The notes beneath the pieces were generated by a model, which was given only the letters and a program-made list of their open reading frames with translations, made no database searches and was not told the DNA's origin. Of a stretch of 64,000 nucleotides of DNA, positions 42,430 through 51,778 are shown in pieces. A program made the translations under genes and the position numbers. The stretch's first letter is position 1; every line of letters begins with the position of its first letter. The stretch is from assembly GCF_004310345.1 (NCBI RefSeq), contig NZ_SISK01000001.1, forward strand, positions 549,781 to 613,780, read 5' to 3'. The stretch comes from Paracoccus subflavus (lineage in GTDB: Bacteria > Pseudomonadota > Alphaproteobacteria > Rhodobacterales > Rhodobacteraceae).

Positions 42430-42780
42430 GCATGTCCCCAAAGATCGCGTGCCGACCAAATCCCCTGCCTCACGTTGCACACCCTGGGGAAAGGCGTTGG
42501 AAGGCGCGGGCGCGCTGATCCGCGGCGCCCGGTGCCTGATCGACTTCATGATCAACCGATGCCGCCCCTTCATCTTCGCCACAGCATCCTGGCCCATGCT
42601 GGCGGTAGCCGGGCAAAGGCCGCAGGCTCCCCTGCTGGGCAGCCAGATCGTGCCGCAACCATGGATCTTGCGCCCAGGCTTCAGGCACGCGGCTTCGGTG
42701 CAAGCGGCGTGATCGGCATATCGCTTACGGTAAGCCGCGTCCCTGCAAAACTCACCGGTGCAGTGTCCTGCACGGGCAAA
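42430..42780 (+). pseudogene. bioF: fossil bioF (8-amino-7-oxononanoate synthase-like) gene
   Basis: One frame reads ADQIPCLTLHTLGK. After an extra A in the AAA at 42490-42492 (the PLP-lysine codon) the next frame reads KALEGAGALIRGARCLIDF and NRCRPFIFATASWPMLAVAG, then GSQIVP. A third frame gives MDLAPRLQARGFGASGV, then ISLTVS. These are the sequential segments of BioF/alpha-oxoamine synthases. The conserved RPPTVPxGTARLR part and the N-terminal half are missing. It is therefore a nonfunctional remnant. Confidence 0.72.
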
Positions 42781-42785
42781 TGACT

Positions 42786-44372
42786 TTATCCTTCCTGCCT
42801 GACCGTCACGTCGCCGAGCGGAGGCGCCTGCACCGTGCCGACCTTACGGAAGGCGGCTTCCACAAGGTCGGTTATGCTGCGCTGAAGCTCCGTCACATTC
42901 TGGCCCGTCTTGAAGGCGTCGTATTTGTGGAGTCCCTCGAGCATGCCGGCATTGGCGACGACGCTGTATCGCCGGGCGGGATCGAGAACGCTTTCGCCCA
43001 CCCGGATCTCGCCCACCCGCTCGCCTTGGGGCCGCCTCAGGTCCGCCGACCACGTAAGACCATCGGTCTGGATGAGGCCGCCCACCGCTTCCAGCGGATC
43101 GCCCGGTGCCTGGTTGGTGGCGCTCTGCTCCAGGATCTCCCTGATCTCGGCGCCGGTCAGCGTCAGCGTCGCGGGCTTGGTCGGGTGGGGAAGGAGAGCC
43201 GTCAGGGCCTCGCGCGTGATGGGTCCCGCATTAAGCGACACGCCGTATCCCACGCCCGGCATGAAGGCGATCTCCGCCCCGGTCTCCTCGCGCAGGATGC
43301 GCCCGACTAGCTTGTCGAATGGACTCTCGGAACTGTGCTGACGCCCGATCCGCTCTGCGGCGGTGGCGATGACTTCCTCCAGCGCCTCACGATGCGGCGC
43401 GCGCAGCTCGGCCACGAGGGCGGCGATCTCCGGATCCTCGCCCACCTCGTCAACCCAGAGCGGGTGCATCGATCCCGTGACCTCCGTCACCGCGCCGCCG
43501 CGCAGGCGGATCGTGACCTGGCCCAGCATGGCGCCGTCCGAAAGCGCCTGGACCAGCCAGCCCCCGCCGACGCGTTCGGGCGGCGTGATCAGGTCATGCG
43601 AATGGGCGCCGATGACGAGGTCGATCCCTTCGACCTCCTCTAGCAGCTTCTCATCCACCGACTTGCCCTGGTGCGACACCACGACCACCACCTCGGCCTC
43701 GCGCCGCAGCTCCGGCACCAGCCGGCGGGCCGCCTCGATTCCGCTTGTAAAGGAAAGCCCGTCGATATTCTTGCGGTCGCCGGTCAGAGGCGTGTTGTGG
43801 TAGCCCAGCGCGAGGAGGGCGACTTTGACGCCACCGACCTCCATCATGCGCACCGGCTCTCCGAACAGGGGTTCGCCTGTCGAGTCGTCGATGACGTTCG
43901 CGCCACGGATCGGGAAGTCGGCCAGTTCGCTGAGCCTGCGGGTGCGATCGAGACCGTAGTCGAAGTCGTGATTGCCGAGCGCCATGAAATCGTAGCCGAC
44001 GGCGTTCATCAGGCGGATGTTGGCCTCGCCTTGGGTCAGGTTGCCGAGGAGGTCGTCCGAGAACGTATCGCCGCCATCGACGAGCACCACGTTGCTGGCT
44101 CCCCGTTCCGCGCGATGCGCAGCGACCGCCGCCGCGAGCGCCGCAAAGCCCCCGATGTGACCGGCCCGCTGGAACTCCGTGCCGTCGCCGCCGGGGTCGC
44201 CGGTATGCGCCGTGGCGTTCCCGGGCGCCACCTCGAAGGCCATGTGGCGGCCATGGAAATCATTGGTGTGCAGAATCGTAAATGAATACTCCACGTCCTG
44301 CTCCTGGGCTTCGAGGGACCGCGCGAAGGGCAGCGTCATTCCCATTGCCATCGCTGTTCGTCGGCTGATCAT
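42786..44372 (-). CDS. periplasmic 5'-nucleotidase/UDP-sugar hydrolase family protein
   Basis: This 528-residue protein belongs to the bifunctional 5'-nucleotidase/metallophosphatase family. It has a signal (twin-arginine-like ISRRTAMAMGMTLPFA) and the motifs ILHTNDFHGR, VDGGDTFSDD, ALGNHDFDYG, VVSHQGKS and GAHSHD, which bind two metals. The C-terminal nucleotide-binding domain has NAGPITREAL and VVANAGMLEG. It would remove phosphate from nucleotides outside the cell membrane. The ATG at 44372 follows GAGGGGG. SRR at the signal start suggests Tat export, but this is not certain. Confidence 0.92.
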   Translation of the reverse strand: MISRRTAMAMGMTLPFARSLEAQEQDVEYSFTILHTNDFHGRHMAFEVAPGNATAHTGDPGGDGTEFQRAGHIGGFAALAAAVAAHRAERGASNVVLVDGGDTFSDDLLGNLTQGEANIRLMNAVGYDFMALGNHDFDYGLDRTRRLSELADFPIRGANVIDDSTGEPLFGEPVRMMEVGGVKVALLALGYHNTPLTGDRKNIDGLSFTSGIEAARRLVPELRREAEVVVVVSHQGKSVDEKLLEEVEGIDLVIGAHSHDLITPPERVGGGWLVQALSDGAMLGQVTIRLRGGAVTEVTGSMHPLWVDEVGEDPEIAALVAELRAPHREALEEVIATAAERIGRQHSSESPFDKLVGRILREETGAEIAFMPGVGYGVSLNAGPITREALTALLPHPTKPATLTLTGAEIREILEQSATNQAPGDPLEAVGGLIQTDGLTWSADLRRPQGERVGEIRVGESVLDPARRYSVVANAGMLEGLHKYDAFKTGQNVTELQRSITDLVEAAFRKVGTVQAPPLGDVTVRQEG

Positions 44373-44790
44373 GAAAACCCCCTCGGGAAAGTTGGATAGC
44401 AATGCGGGAGTCCAGTCCCGGCTTGGTCGCGGTTACAACATAGAAATATTGTAATCTTTGAATTAATCAAGGCAGATCAGCCCCTGCCGCCCCAACGGCT
44501 AGGGAAGCATGGTCCCTGGACCGTATCGCGGGCGAGGTTCCTCAGCTTCCTGCCGGACGGCTGCGGATACATCCGTTCGGGCGAAATCATGGCCCATAGA
44601 GAGAAGCGGATGTTCAGCATGTAAGCCTGCGCGGTCGATGATCCTGTTCCCGCGGGGCTGTAGGCTGGCCGGGTCGGACATCTCATCACCAAGGCACCTG
44701 CCCCCGCATCTGCCGGGGCCGGAACAACGGAACCTCCACGGCCGAAAGCTGCCCCTAGGCAAGCCTGGTTGTCGTCTTTAGCATCGGGTC
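44373..44790. promoter_or_regulatory. divergent regulatory gap with TTACAA inverted repeat
   Basis: The gap between the 5'-nucleotidase and the LysR gene includes an A/T-rich inverted repeat TTACAA-N10-TTGTAA at 44433-44454. This is a plausible operator or promoter for the 5'-nucleotidase. Between 44477 and 44692 a minus-strand frame is open for 71 codons, but it has no family match that I recognise. The LysR promoter probably lies at the right end of this gap. Confidence 0.4.
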
Positions 44791-45714
44791 ATGAAGGAAC
44801 TGACCTTGCGCCAGATCGAGGTGGTGCGTGCCGTGCTGATTGCAGGCACGATCCAGGGCGCGGCCAACCTGCTGAACGTGTCGGCCCCCGGCATCAGCCG
44901 GCTTATCAAGCATACCGAGGACGGCTTGGGGATCCGCCTGTTCGAACGCCGCGCAGGCGTCTTCGTCCCCGCCGCCGAGGCGCATTCGATCTTTGCCATG
45001 CTCCAGCAGGTCCATCACCAGATGGAAAACCTGAACGCCGCGGTGGGGTCGCTTCGCAAGGGACAGGGCTTTACGCTGTCGTTCGCCTCGGCCCCCTCGA
45101 TCGCCAACTTCATCGGGGCGCGCGTCATCCGCGGCCTGCGACACCGCTTTCCCGATCTGGATGTCGATCTGAACATCCTCAAGATCGAGGAAACGCTGGA
45201 CTATCTGCTGCTTGAGCAGGGCGAGGTCGTCATCATGTCGTCCCGCCTGGACAATCCTGCGCTTGAAAACATTCCCCTGTGCGAAGGCCGCATCGTCGCC
45301 ATCATGCCCGAAGGCCATCCCCTGACGCAGAAATCGGCGGTGTCGATCCGCGACCTTGCGCGATTTCCCTTTATCGGTGTCGATCCTGACGATCCTTACG
45401 GGCGCCAGCTTTCCCAGCCGTTCACGGATGCCGGGCTGGCGGTCCGGCACGCGATGCGCGGCCGCTTCGCCCAGACCCTTGTCAGCCTGGTCCGGCACGG
45501 GCTGGGCGTGGCCGTGATCGACGAGTTTTCGGTGGCCGAGGTCTATATGCCCGGCCTGGTCCGCAGGCCGCTGATCGAGCCGGCGACGATCACCGCATGG
45601 TCGGTCCAGAAACAGGGCCGCCAGTTGTCCAGTTTCGCGGAACTGACGGTTCATCTGTTTCGCACGGAATTGTCCAAGGCGCGGGCGCGCGAACTGTGGG
45701 ACGGGCCTGGCTGA
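44791..45714 (+). CDS. LysR-type transcriptional regulator
   Basis: This 307-residue protein has an N-terminal winged helix-turn-helix (LRQIEVVRAVLIAGTIQGAANLLNVSAPGISRLIKHTE) and a C-terminal effector-binding domain with LARFPFIGVDPDDPYG. It stands 109 bases before tctC in the same direction. That is different from the usual divergent LysR arrangement, but compatible with control of the importer. The effector could be shikimate, quinate or dehydroshikimate, judging by the downstream enzymes. Confidence 0.92.
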   Translation: MKELTLRQIEVVRAVLIAGTIQGAANLLNVSAPGISRLIKHTEDGLGIRLFERRAGVFVPAAEAHSIFAMLQQVHHQMENLNAAVGSLRKGQGFTLSFASAPSIANFIGARVIRGLRHRFPDLDVDLNILKIEETLDYLLLEQGEVVIMSSRLDNPALENIPLCEGRIVAIMPEGHPLTQKSAVSIRDLARFPFIGVDPDDPYGRQLSQPFTDAGLAVRHAMRGRFAQTLVSLVRHGLGVAVIDEFSVAEVYMPGLVRRPLIEPATITAWSVQKQGRQLSSFAELTVHLFRTELSKARARELWDGPG

Positions 45715-45822
45715 TTAACATCATGTTTCGATAGTGTAGAACTTGGTATTTGCGGTTACGAAGCTTTTCCGGCACATCCGCAGCATCACCCCAGGAGGAT
45801 GGGGCACCCGAGGAGGAAAGAC

Positions 45823-46815
45823 ATGCAGAACCTGTTCTATGGCGCCGCGCTGGCGCTTGGCCTTGCCACGACGCCGGCTTTGGCGGAATATCCCGAACGC
45901 GACATCCAGGGCATCATCCAGTGGGGCGCAGGCGGATCGACCGACACCGTCAGCCGTTCGCTGACCCCCCATGCCGAGAAAATCCTGGGCGCCAGCGTGA
46001 TCTTGCAGAACGTGACGGGCGGCGTCGGCGCCATCGGCCTGAACCAGGCCGAACGTGCGGATGCCGACGGCTATACGCTGCTGTTCGGGGCGGAAAACCC
46101 GCTCTTGTACAAGATCATGGGTCTGGGCGACAAGGATTACGCCGACTTTGTGCCGATCAACATCATCGCGCGCGGCATCCCGATCCTGGTGGCGCAGCCC
46201 GACGCGCCCTTCGACACCTTCCCCGAGATGATCGCCTATATCAACGAGAACCCCGGCGAGGTCCGCTTCGGATCGACCGGGCCTGGCGGCCTGCCGTCGG
46301 TCGTGACCGCGATGATCAATGCCAAGACGCCGATCGACGTGACCTCGGTTCCCTATGACGGCGATGGTCCGGCGCTGACCGCCCTGCAGGGCGGGGCCGT
46401 CGATGTGATGCCCGCCGTCCTGGGCGCCGCGCTTGAACCTGTGCGCGCCGGCAACCTGAAGGCCATTGCGATCTTCGACACCCAGGCGGTCGAGCAGTTG
46501 CCTGACACCCCGGCGATCACCGACACCAACCCGGAATTCGCCGATGTGCTGCCCTGGGGTCCGTTCTTCGGTGTCTTCGTCAAGGCCGGCACTCCGGATG
46601 ACGTGGTGGCCAAGCTGACCGATGCCTATGCCCAGGCGACGCAGAACGCCGACTTCCTGTCGATGATGGATGGCCGCGGCTTTCGCATGCTGTCGCTGAG
46701 CGGCGCCGAAGCGCAGGAGTTCCTGGACACCTGGCAGCGCCAGACCGCCTGGACGCTGTTCGACGCCGGTATCGCCAAGAACTCGCCGGAAGATTTCGGC
46801 ATCGCCCGTCCCTGA
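45823..46815 (+). CDS. tripartite tricarboxylate-type transporter binding protein (TctC family)
   Basis: This 330-residue periplasmic binding protein has a signal peptide (MQNLFYGAALALGLATTPALA). The mature body has the TctC landmarks WGAGGSTDTVSR, NVTGGVGAIGLNQAERADADGYTLLF and STGPGGLPSVV. GAGGAGGAAAG before the ATG at 45823 is a strong ribosome site. It captures the ligand for TctAB. The enzymes downstream suggest a hydroxylated cyclohexene/cyclohexane carboxylate such as shikimate or quinate, which is an inference. Confidence 0.92.
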   Translation: MQNLFYGAALALGLATTPALAEYPERDIQGIIQWGAGGSTDTVSRSLTPHAEKILGASVILQNVTGGVGAIGLNQAERADADGYTLLFGAENPLLYKIMGLGDKDYADFVPINIIARGIPILVAQPDAPFDTFPEMIAYINENPGEVRFGSTGPGGLPSVVTAMINAKTPIDVTSVPYDGDGPALTALQGGAVDVMPAVLGAALEPVRAGNLKAIAIFDTQAVEQLPDTPAITDTNPEFADVLPWGPFFGVFVKAGTPDDVVAKLTDAYAQATQNADFLSMMDGRGFRMLSLSGAEAQEFLDTWQRQTAWTLFDAGIAKNSPEDFGIARP

Positions 46816-46824
46816 TCCGTCCCC

Positions 46825-46856
46825 TGCCGCCCCGCGCACCCGCTGCCGGGGCGGCA
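46825..46856 (+). terminator. intercistronic hairpin after tctC
   Basis: A perfect 9-bp stem TGCCGCCCC (46825-46833)/GGGGCGGCA (46848-46856) encloses a 14-base loop. It lies 10 bases after tctC and 61 bases before tctB and has no T-run. It probably stabilises tctC mRNA, or partly terminates it, so that binding protein exceeds membrane subunits. Confidence 0.65.
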
Positions 46857-46917
46857 TCCCGATCCGTTGATGCCCTGGACGCGCCCTGCCGGGCCGGACG
46901 GCAAGGAAGGACAATCC

Positions 46918-47463
46918 ATGACCCCGACACAACCCCCGGCGCCAGCCGCCGTCGATCCGATCCCCGAACCTGCACCGGGCCGGCGCCCCGGAGAGCTGGT
47001 CTTCAATATCGCCATCCTGCTGGCCAGCCTGTTCCTGCTGTATTCCGCCTATGGCATTTCGGGGTTCGAGGCGTTGTCGGCGCCCGGCGCCGTGCCCATG
47101 GCCACGACCGCCATCATGTCGGTCTGCGCCATCATCATCCTGCGCGACAGCCTTCGCAAGCGCAGCGACACCGCGCAAACCGTCGGGCGCGACATCCTGC
47201 CCCTGTCGGTCATCGTCACCATCGCGATGATCGCAGGCTATGCGCTGGCGCTGCGGCCCTTGGGCTTCCTGCCGACCTCGGTTCTGTTTCTGCTCATCAT
47301 GGCACGGTTCCTGTCGAAACGGTCCTGGGGGTTCTGTCTGGCCGTGTCGGTGGGAACGGTCCTGGTCATCTGGATCATCTTCCGGCTGATCTTTTCGGTG
47401 CTGATGCCGCAGGGAATCGTTCCCGAGGGGCGCATCATCTCTGCCATCTCATCGCTGTTCTGA
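46918..47463 (+). CDS. tripartite tricarboxylate transporter small membrane subunit (TctB family)
   Basis: This 181-residue protein has four hydrophobic helices after an N-terminal Pro/Ala-rich tail. Helix cues are ELVFNIAILLASLFLLYSAY, MATTAIMSVCAIIIL and the conserved RPLGFLPTSVLFLLIMARFL. It is the TctB partner of TctA. The ATG at 46918 has AAGGAC in front. Sequence similarity among TctB proteins is low, and context confirms the call. Confidence 0.88.
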   Translation: MTPTQPPAPAAVDPIPEPAPGRRPGELVFNIAILLASLFLLYSAYGISGFEALSAPGAVPMATTAIMSVCAIIILRDSLRKRSDTAQTVGRDILPLSVIVTIAMIAGYALALRPLGFLPTSVLFLLIMARFLSKRSWGFCLAVSVGTVLVIWIIFRLIFSVLMPQGIVPEGRIISAISSLF

Positions 47464-47470
47464 GGCCGCC

Positions 47471-48994
47471 ATGGACATCATCTCGAACCTGCTGATCCCG
47501 ATCGTCAATCTGGACCTGCTGCTGCTGATCGCCGTGGGCACCTTTGCGGGCATCTATGTCGGCGCGATCCCCGGCCTGTCGGTCACCATGGCCGTGTCTA
47601 TCCTGATCTCGTTCACCTTCTCGTGGGAGGTCTATCCGGCGCTGGCGCTGATGATCGGCATCTACATGGGCGGGGTCTATGGCGGCTCGCGCACGGCGAT
47701 CCTGCTGAACATCCCCGGCGCGCCCTCCGCCATCGCCACCGCGCTGGACGGCTTTCCCATGGCCCAGCAAGGCCGCGCCGGAGAGGCGATCGGCATCGTC
47801 ACCGTCGTCTCGTTCATCGGTGGGTTCCTCGGCATCATCGCCTTGGCCCTGTTCGCGCCGTTCCTGTCCGATTTCGCCATCGGCTTCCAGCCGCGCGACT
47901 TCATGCTGCTGGCGATCATGGGCATCCTGCTGGTCGGATCGCTGTCGGGCGACAGCCTGGTCAAGGGCGTCTTCGCCGGCGCGCTTGGCATCGGCATCGG
48001 CGCGGTGGGCATGGACCCGCTGACGGTGCAGGACCGCTTTGTCTTTGGCATCCCGGACCTGCGCGGCGGCATCTCGTTCGTGGCGGTGATGATCGGCCTG
48101 TTCGGCGTGTCCGAGACGCTGGCCCAGTTGCACAGCATCCACACCCCGGCCGTGCGCCAGAAGATCACCAATATCGTGCCGAGCTGGGCAAAGGTCCGCA
48201 AACACCTGCCGCTCGGGCTGCAGACCTCGACCATCGGCACCGTGGTGGGCGCCCTGCCCGGCACCGGCGGCGACATCGCGGCGCTGATGGCCTATGACCA
48301 CGCCCAGCGCGTGACCCGCAACCCCGAGGTGCCCTTCGGCAAGGGCGCGATCGAGGGGCTGGTCGCCCCCGAAACCGCCAACAACGCCGCCGTCGGCGGG
48401 GCCTTCATCCCGATGATGACGCTTGGCATTCCGGGAGACGCGGTCACCGCCATCATGATCGGCGCGCTGTTCATCCACGGCCTGAACCCCGGCCCGATGC
48501 TGATGATCGAACAGCCGGACATGTTCTGGTTCATCGTCAGTTCGCTGACCCTGGCCAACATCTTCATGCTGATCTTCGGGCTGACCGGCATCCGCCTGTT
48601 CGTCCGCATCGTCGAACTGCCGCGCACCGTCCTGCTGCCGGTCATCATGGTCCTGTCGATCGTCGGCGCCTATGCGATCAACAACAGCGTCACGGACGTG
48701 TACTGGATGCTGGGCTTCGGGGTGCTGGGCTATTTCATGCGGCTCTACGGCTATCCGCTGGCGCCGATCATCCTGGGGGTGATCCTGTCGCGCCTGCTGG
48801 ACGACAACTGGCGCCGGGCGATCATCAGCGAACGCGATGATTTCGGGGCGATGATGATGGGCATCTTCACCAGCCCGCTGTCGCTGTCGCTGTTCCTGGC
48901 GGTGGTGCTGATCGTGGCGACCAGCACGCCATGGTGGAAACGCTGGCGCGCCCGCAAGGCGGGTGTGGTCGCGTCGCAGGGCCAGAAACCATGA
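47471..48994 (+). CDS. tripartite tricarboxylate transporter large membrane subunit (TctA family)
   Basis: This 507-residue, 10-12 helix membrane protein is the transport channel of a TTT importer. TctA signatures are GAIPGLSVTMAVSI, YMGGVYGGSRTAILLNIPGAPSA and GALPGTGGDIAALMAYDHA. ETANNAAVGGAFIPMMTLGIPGDAVTA follows. It overlaps the next gene (AroE-like) by ATGA. The ligand is not shown by the sequence. Confidence 0.94.
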   Translation: MDIISNLLIPIVNLDLLLLIAVGTFAGIYVGAIPGLSVTMAVSILISFTFSWEVYPALALMIGIYMGGVYGGSRTAILLNIPGAPSAIATALDGFPMAQQGRAGEAIGIVTVVSFIGGFLGIIALALFAPFLSDFAIGFQPRDFMLLAIMGILLVGSLSGDSLVKGVFAGALGIGIGAVGMDPLTVQDRFVFGIPDLRGGISFVAVMIGLFGVSETLAQLHSIHTPAVRQKITNIVPSWAKVRKHLPLGLQTSTIGTVVGALPGTGGDIAALMAYDHAQRVTRNPEVPFGKGAIEGLVAPETANNAAVGGAFIPMMTLGIPGDAVTAIMIGALFIHGLNPGPMLMIEQPDMFWFIVSSLTLANIFMLIFGLTGIRLFVRIVELPRTVLLPVIMVLSIVGAYAINNSVTDVYWMLGFGVLGYFMRLYGYPLAPIILGVILSRLLDDNWRRAIISERDDFGAMMMGIFTSPLSLSLFLAVVLIVATSTPWWKRWRARKAGVVASQGQKP

Positions 48995-49836
48995 CCGATA
49001 CCATCCGCCTGGGCCTGATCGGCGACAACATCGCCGCTTCGCAGTCGCCGCGCCTGCATCGGCTGGCAGGCCAGCAGAATGGCCGCCGCGTCACCTATGA
49101 CAGCCTGATCCCCGCCAGCGAGGGGGCGGATTTCGACGTCCTGTTCGACCGGTGCAGGACCATCGGTTATCGCGGCATCAACGTGACCTATCCCTACAAG
49201 GAACGGGTCACGGCCAAGGTGCGGATCGACGATCCCCTGGTCAAGGCCGTGGGGGCGGTCAACACGGTGCTGTTCGACGCCGACGGACCGCGCGGCTTCA
49301 ACACCGACTATTCCGGCTTTGTCGCGGCCTATCGCCGGGTGCGCGGCGATGCCGCGCCGGGGCCGGTGCTGATGATCGGCGCGGGCGGCGTTGGCCGGGC
49401 GGTGGCCTTTGGCCTTGTGGCGTTGGGGGTCGGCGAACTGCGCCTGGCAGACCGCGACGCGGCCAAGGCCGAAACCCTGGCCAAAGCCCTGCGCGCCGCA
49501 AGTCCCGGCCGACATGTGGTGGTCGGCACCGATGCCGCGGCCCTGGCGCCCGGCGCATCCGGCCTGGTCAACTGCACCCCCGTCGGCATGGTGGGCTATG
49601 ACGGCACCCCGCTGCCCGCCGACCGGATGGCCGGGGCGGAATGGGCCTTTGACGCGGTCTATACGCCGGTCGAGACGCAATTTCTGAGCAAGGCCGGGGC
49701 GGCGGGGTTGCAGATCATCTCGGGCTATGAACTGTTCATCGGCCAGGGCGTCGATGCCTGGGCGCTGTTCACCGGCCTGCCGCTGGACGAGGATCGGCTG
49801 CGCGCGGATCTGGCGGCGGGACGGGACGTGTCATGA
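48991..49836 (+). CDS. shikimate/quinate dehydrogenase (AroE family)
   Basis: This 281-residue protein has the AroE shikimate-binding SQSPRLH motif (residues 16-22), NVTYPYK with the catalytic lysine and NTDYSGF. The nucleotide-binding GAGGVGRAVAFG also follows. As the window has a dehydratase next to it and an importer before it, the enzyme probably oxidises imported shikimate or quinate to 3-dehydroshikimate/3-dehydroquinate. Biosynthetic AroE works in the opposite direction. It overlaps both neighbours (4 bases with tctA, 4 with the dehydratase). Confidence 0.9.
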   Translation: MTDTIRLGLIGDNIAASQSPRLHRLAGQQNGRRVTYDSLIPASEGADFDVLFDRCRTIGYRGINVTYPYKERVTAKVRIDDPLVKAVGAVNTVLFDADGPRGFNTDYSGFVAAYRRVRGDAAPGPVLMIGAGGVGRAVAFGLVALGVGELRLADRDAAKAETLAKALRAASPGRHVVVGTDAAALAPGASGLVNCTPVGMVGYDGTPLPADRMAGAEWAFDAVYTPVETQFLSKAGAAGLQIISGYELFIGQGVDAWALFTGLPLDEDRLRADLAAGRDVS

Positions 49837-51710
49837 AGACCTCGATCGCCACCGTCACCCTGTCGGGCAGCCTGACCACCCGGCTGGCCGCCATCGCGGC
49901 CGCCGGGTTCGATGGCATCGAAATCTTCGAACAGGATTTCCTGGCTTCGGATTTCGCCCCTGCCGAGGTCGGCCGGATGGTGCGCGACCACGGGCTGGAA
50001 ATCACCCTGTTCCAGCCCTTCCGCGACTTCGAGGGCCTGCCCGAGCCCCATCGCAGCCGCGCCTTTGCCCGCGCCGAACGCAAGTTCGACCTGATGAACC
50101 AGTTGGGAACCGACCTGATCCTGGTCTGTTCCAGCACCCACCCCGCGGCCCTGGGCGGCATCGACCGTATGGCAGCGGATCTGCATGACCTGGGCGATCT
50201 GGCTGCCCGCCATGGCATCCGCATAGGCTTCGAGGCGCTGTGCTGGGGCCGTTTCGTCAACGACCACCGCGACGCCTGGGAAATCGTGCGGCGGGCCGAT
50301 CATGCCCAGGTCGGGTTGATCCTGGACAGCTTTCACACCCTGGCCCGCCGGATCGACCCCGATTCGATCCGCGCCATTCCGGGCGACCGGATCTTTTTCG
50401 TCCAGTTGGCGGATGCACCCGCCATCGACATGGACCTGCTCTATTGGTCGCGCCACTTCCGCAACATGCCGGGCGAGGGCGATCTGGACGTGACGGGCTT
50501 CATGCGCGCCGTCGCCGCCACCGGCTATGCCGGACCGCTGAGCCTGGAAATCTTCAACGACCAGTTCCGGGCCGGCCTGCCGCGCATGGTGGCCCAGGAC
50601 GGCCATCGCAGCCTGATCGCGCTGATGGACCAGGTGCGCCGCCAGCAGCCGGCGATTCCTGTGGCCCTGCCCGACTTTCCCCCGCCCGCCCCTGTCGAAC
50701 GGGTCGAGTTCGTCGAATTCGCCACCAGCGACAGCGAGGCTCCGGCGCTTGAATCGCTGCTGTCGTCGGTCGGGTTCGAGCCGTCGGGCCGCCATGTGAC
50801 GAAACCCGTGACGCTGTGGCGACAGGGACCGGTCAATGTCCTGGTCAACACCGACCCCACCGGATTCGCCCACAGTTCCTATGTCGCGCATGGCACGACC
50901 GTATCGGAAATCGCCCTGATCGTCCCCGATGCCCAGGCCGGATTTGCGCGCGCGACCGCGTTGCTGGCCCAGCCGCATCAACAGGATCGGGCAGCCGGCC
51001 AGCTTGCCATTCCCGCCATTCGCGGAGTGGGCGGCAGCGTGATCCGCTTTCTGGACGAAGGCCCGGATCTGGCAAGGATCTGGAAGATCGACTTCGACTC
51101 CCGCGATGCCCTGCCGGGCGCCGGGCTGACGGGCATCGACCATATCGGCCAGACCATGGCCTATGACGAGATGCTGTCCTGGTCGCTGTTCTACACCTCG
51201 ATCTTCGACGCCGAAAAGGCGCCCATGGTCGATGTGGCCGACCCCGACGGTCTTGTGCGCAGCCAAGCCGTGCGATCCGGCGGGTTGCGCGTCACCCTGA
51301 ACGGTGCCGAGACACGCCACACCCTTGCCGGCCGCTTCATCGAGGACAGCTTCGGCGCATCGGTTCAGCATATCGCCTTTGCCACCAGCGACCTCTTTGC
51401 CACGGCCGCCGCCTTGGCCGGGCGGGGTTTTGACACGCTGCGGATCGGCGCCAACTATTATCAGGACGTGCAGGCCCGCTTTGGCCTGGACGACGATCTG
51501 GTGGACCGGATGCAGGCAGCCTCGATTCTTTATGACGAGGACGCGCAGGGCCGGTTCTTCCAGCTTTACAGCCAGCCGCGCGCCGACGGCTTTTTTATCG
51601 AGATCGTGGAGCGCCGGAACGGCTACTCCGGCTACGGCGCCCCCAACGCCCCCTTCCGCATCGCCGCCCTGAAACGCGCGTCGCGACCGGCAGGGATGCC
51701 GCGGCGGTAA
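49833..51710 (+). CDS. quiC: 3-dehydroshikimate dehydratase fused to an HPPD-like domain (QuiC type)
   Basis: This 625-residue protein has an N-terminal TIM-barrel domain of the sugar-phosphate isomerase/epimerase family. It keeps metal-ligand residues Glu134, Asp165, His168, Gln191 and Glu239, the pattern known for QuiC/AsbF dehydratases. A C-terminal 4-hydroxyphenylpyruvate dioxygenase-like domain (from about residue 290) keeps its His437, His513 and Glu590 metal triad. The first domain would convert 3-dehydroshikimate to protocatechuate. The second is a common fusion partner of uncertain activity. Sequence and context agree, so the call is firm for the first domain. Confidence 0.92.
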   Translation: MKTSIATVTLSGSLTTRLAAIAAAGFDGIEIFEQDFLASDFAPAEVGRMVRDHGLEITLFQPFRDFEGLPEPHRSRAFARAERKFDLMNQLGTDLILVCSSTHPAALGGIDRMAADLHDLGDLAARHGIRIGFEALCWGRFVNDHRDAWEIVRRADHAQVGLILDSFHTLARRIDPDSIRAIPGDRIFFVQLADAPAIDMDLLYWSRHFRNMPGEGDLDVTGFMRAVAATGYAGPLSLEIFNDQFRAGLPRMVAQDGHRSLIALMDQVRRQQPAIPVALPDFPPPAPVERVEFVEFATSDSEAPALESLLSSVGFEPSGRHVTKPVTLWRQGPVNVLVNTDPTGFAHSSYVAHGTTVSEIALIVPDAQAGFARATALLAQPHQQDRAAGQLAIPAIRGVGGSVIRFLDEGPDLARIWKIDFDSRDALPGAGLTGIDHIGQTMAYDEMLSWSLFYTSIFDAEKAPMVDVADPDGLVRSQAVRSGGLRVTLNGAETRHTLAGRFIEDSFGASVQHIAFATSDLFATAAALAGRGFDTLRIGANYYQDVQARFGLDDDLVDRMQAASILYDEDAQGRFFQLYSQPRADGFFIEIVERRNGYSGYGAPNAPFRIAALKRASRPAGMPRR

Positions 51711-51778
51711 AGGCAATCCTGTCCGCCCCGGTCCCCAATGGGACACTTCGCCGAAAGTGTTGTCGTCGCGCATGGACA

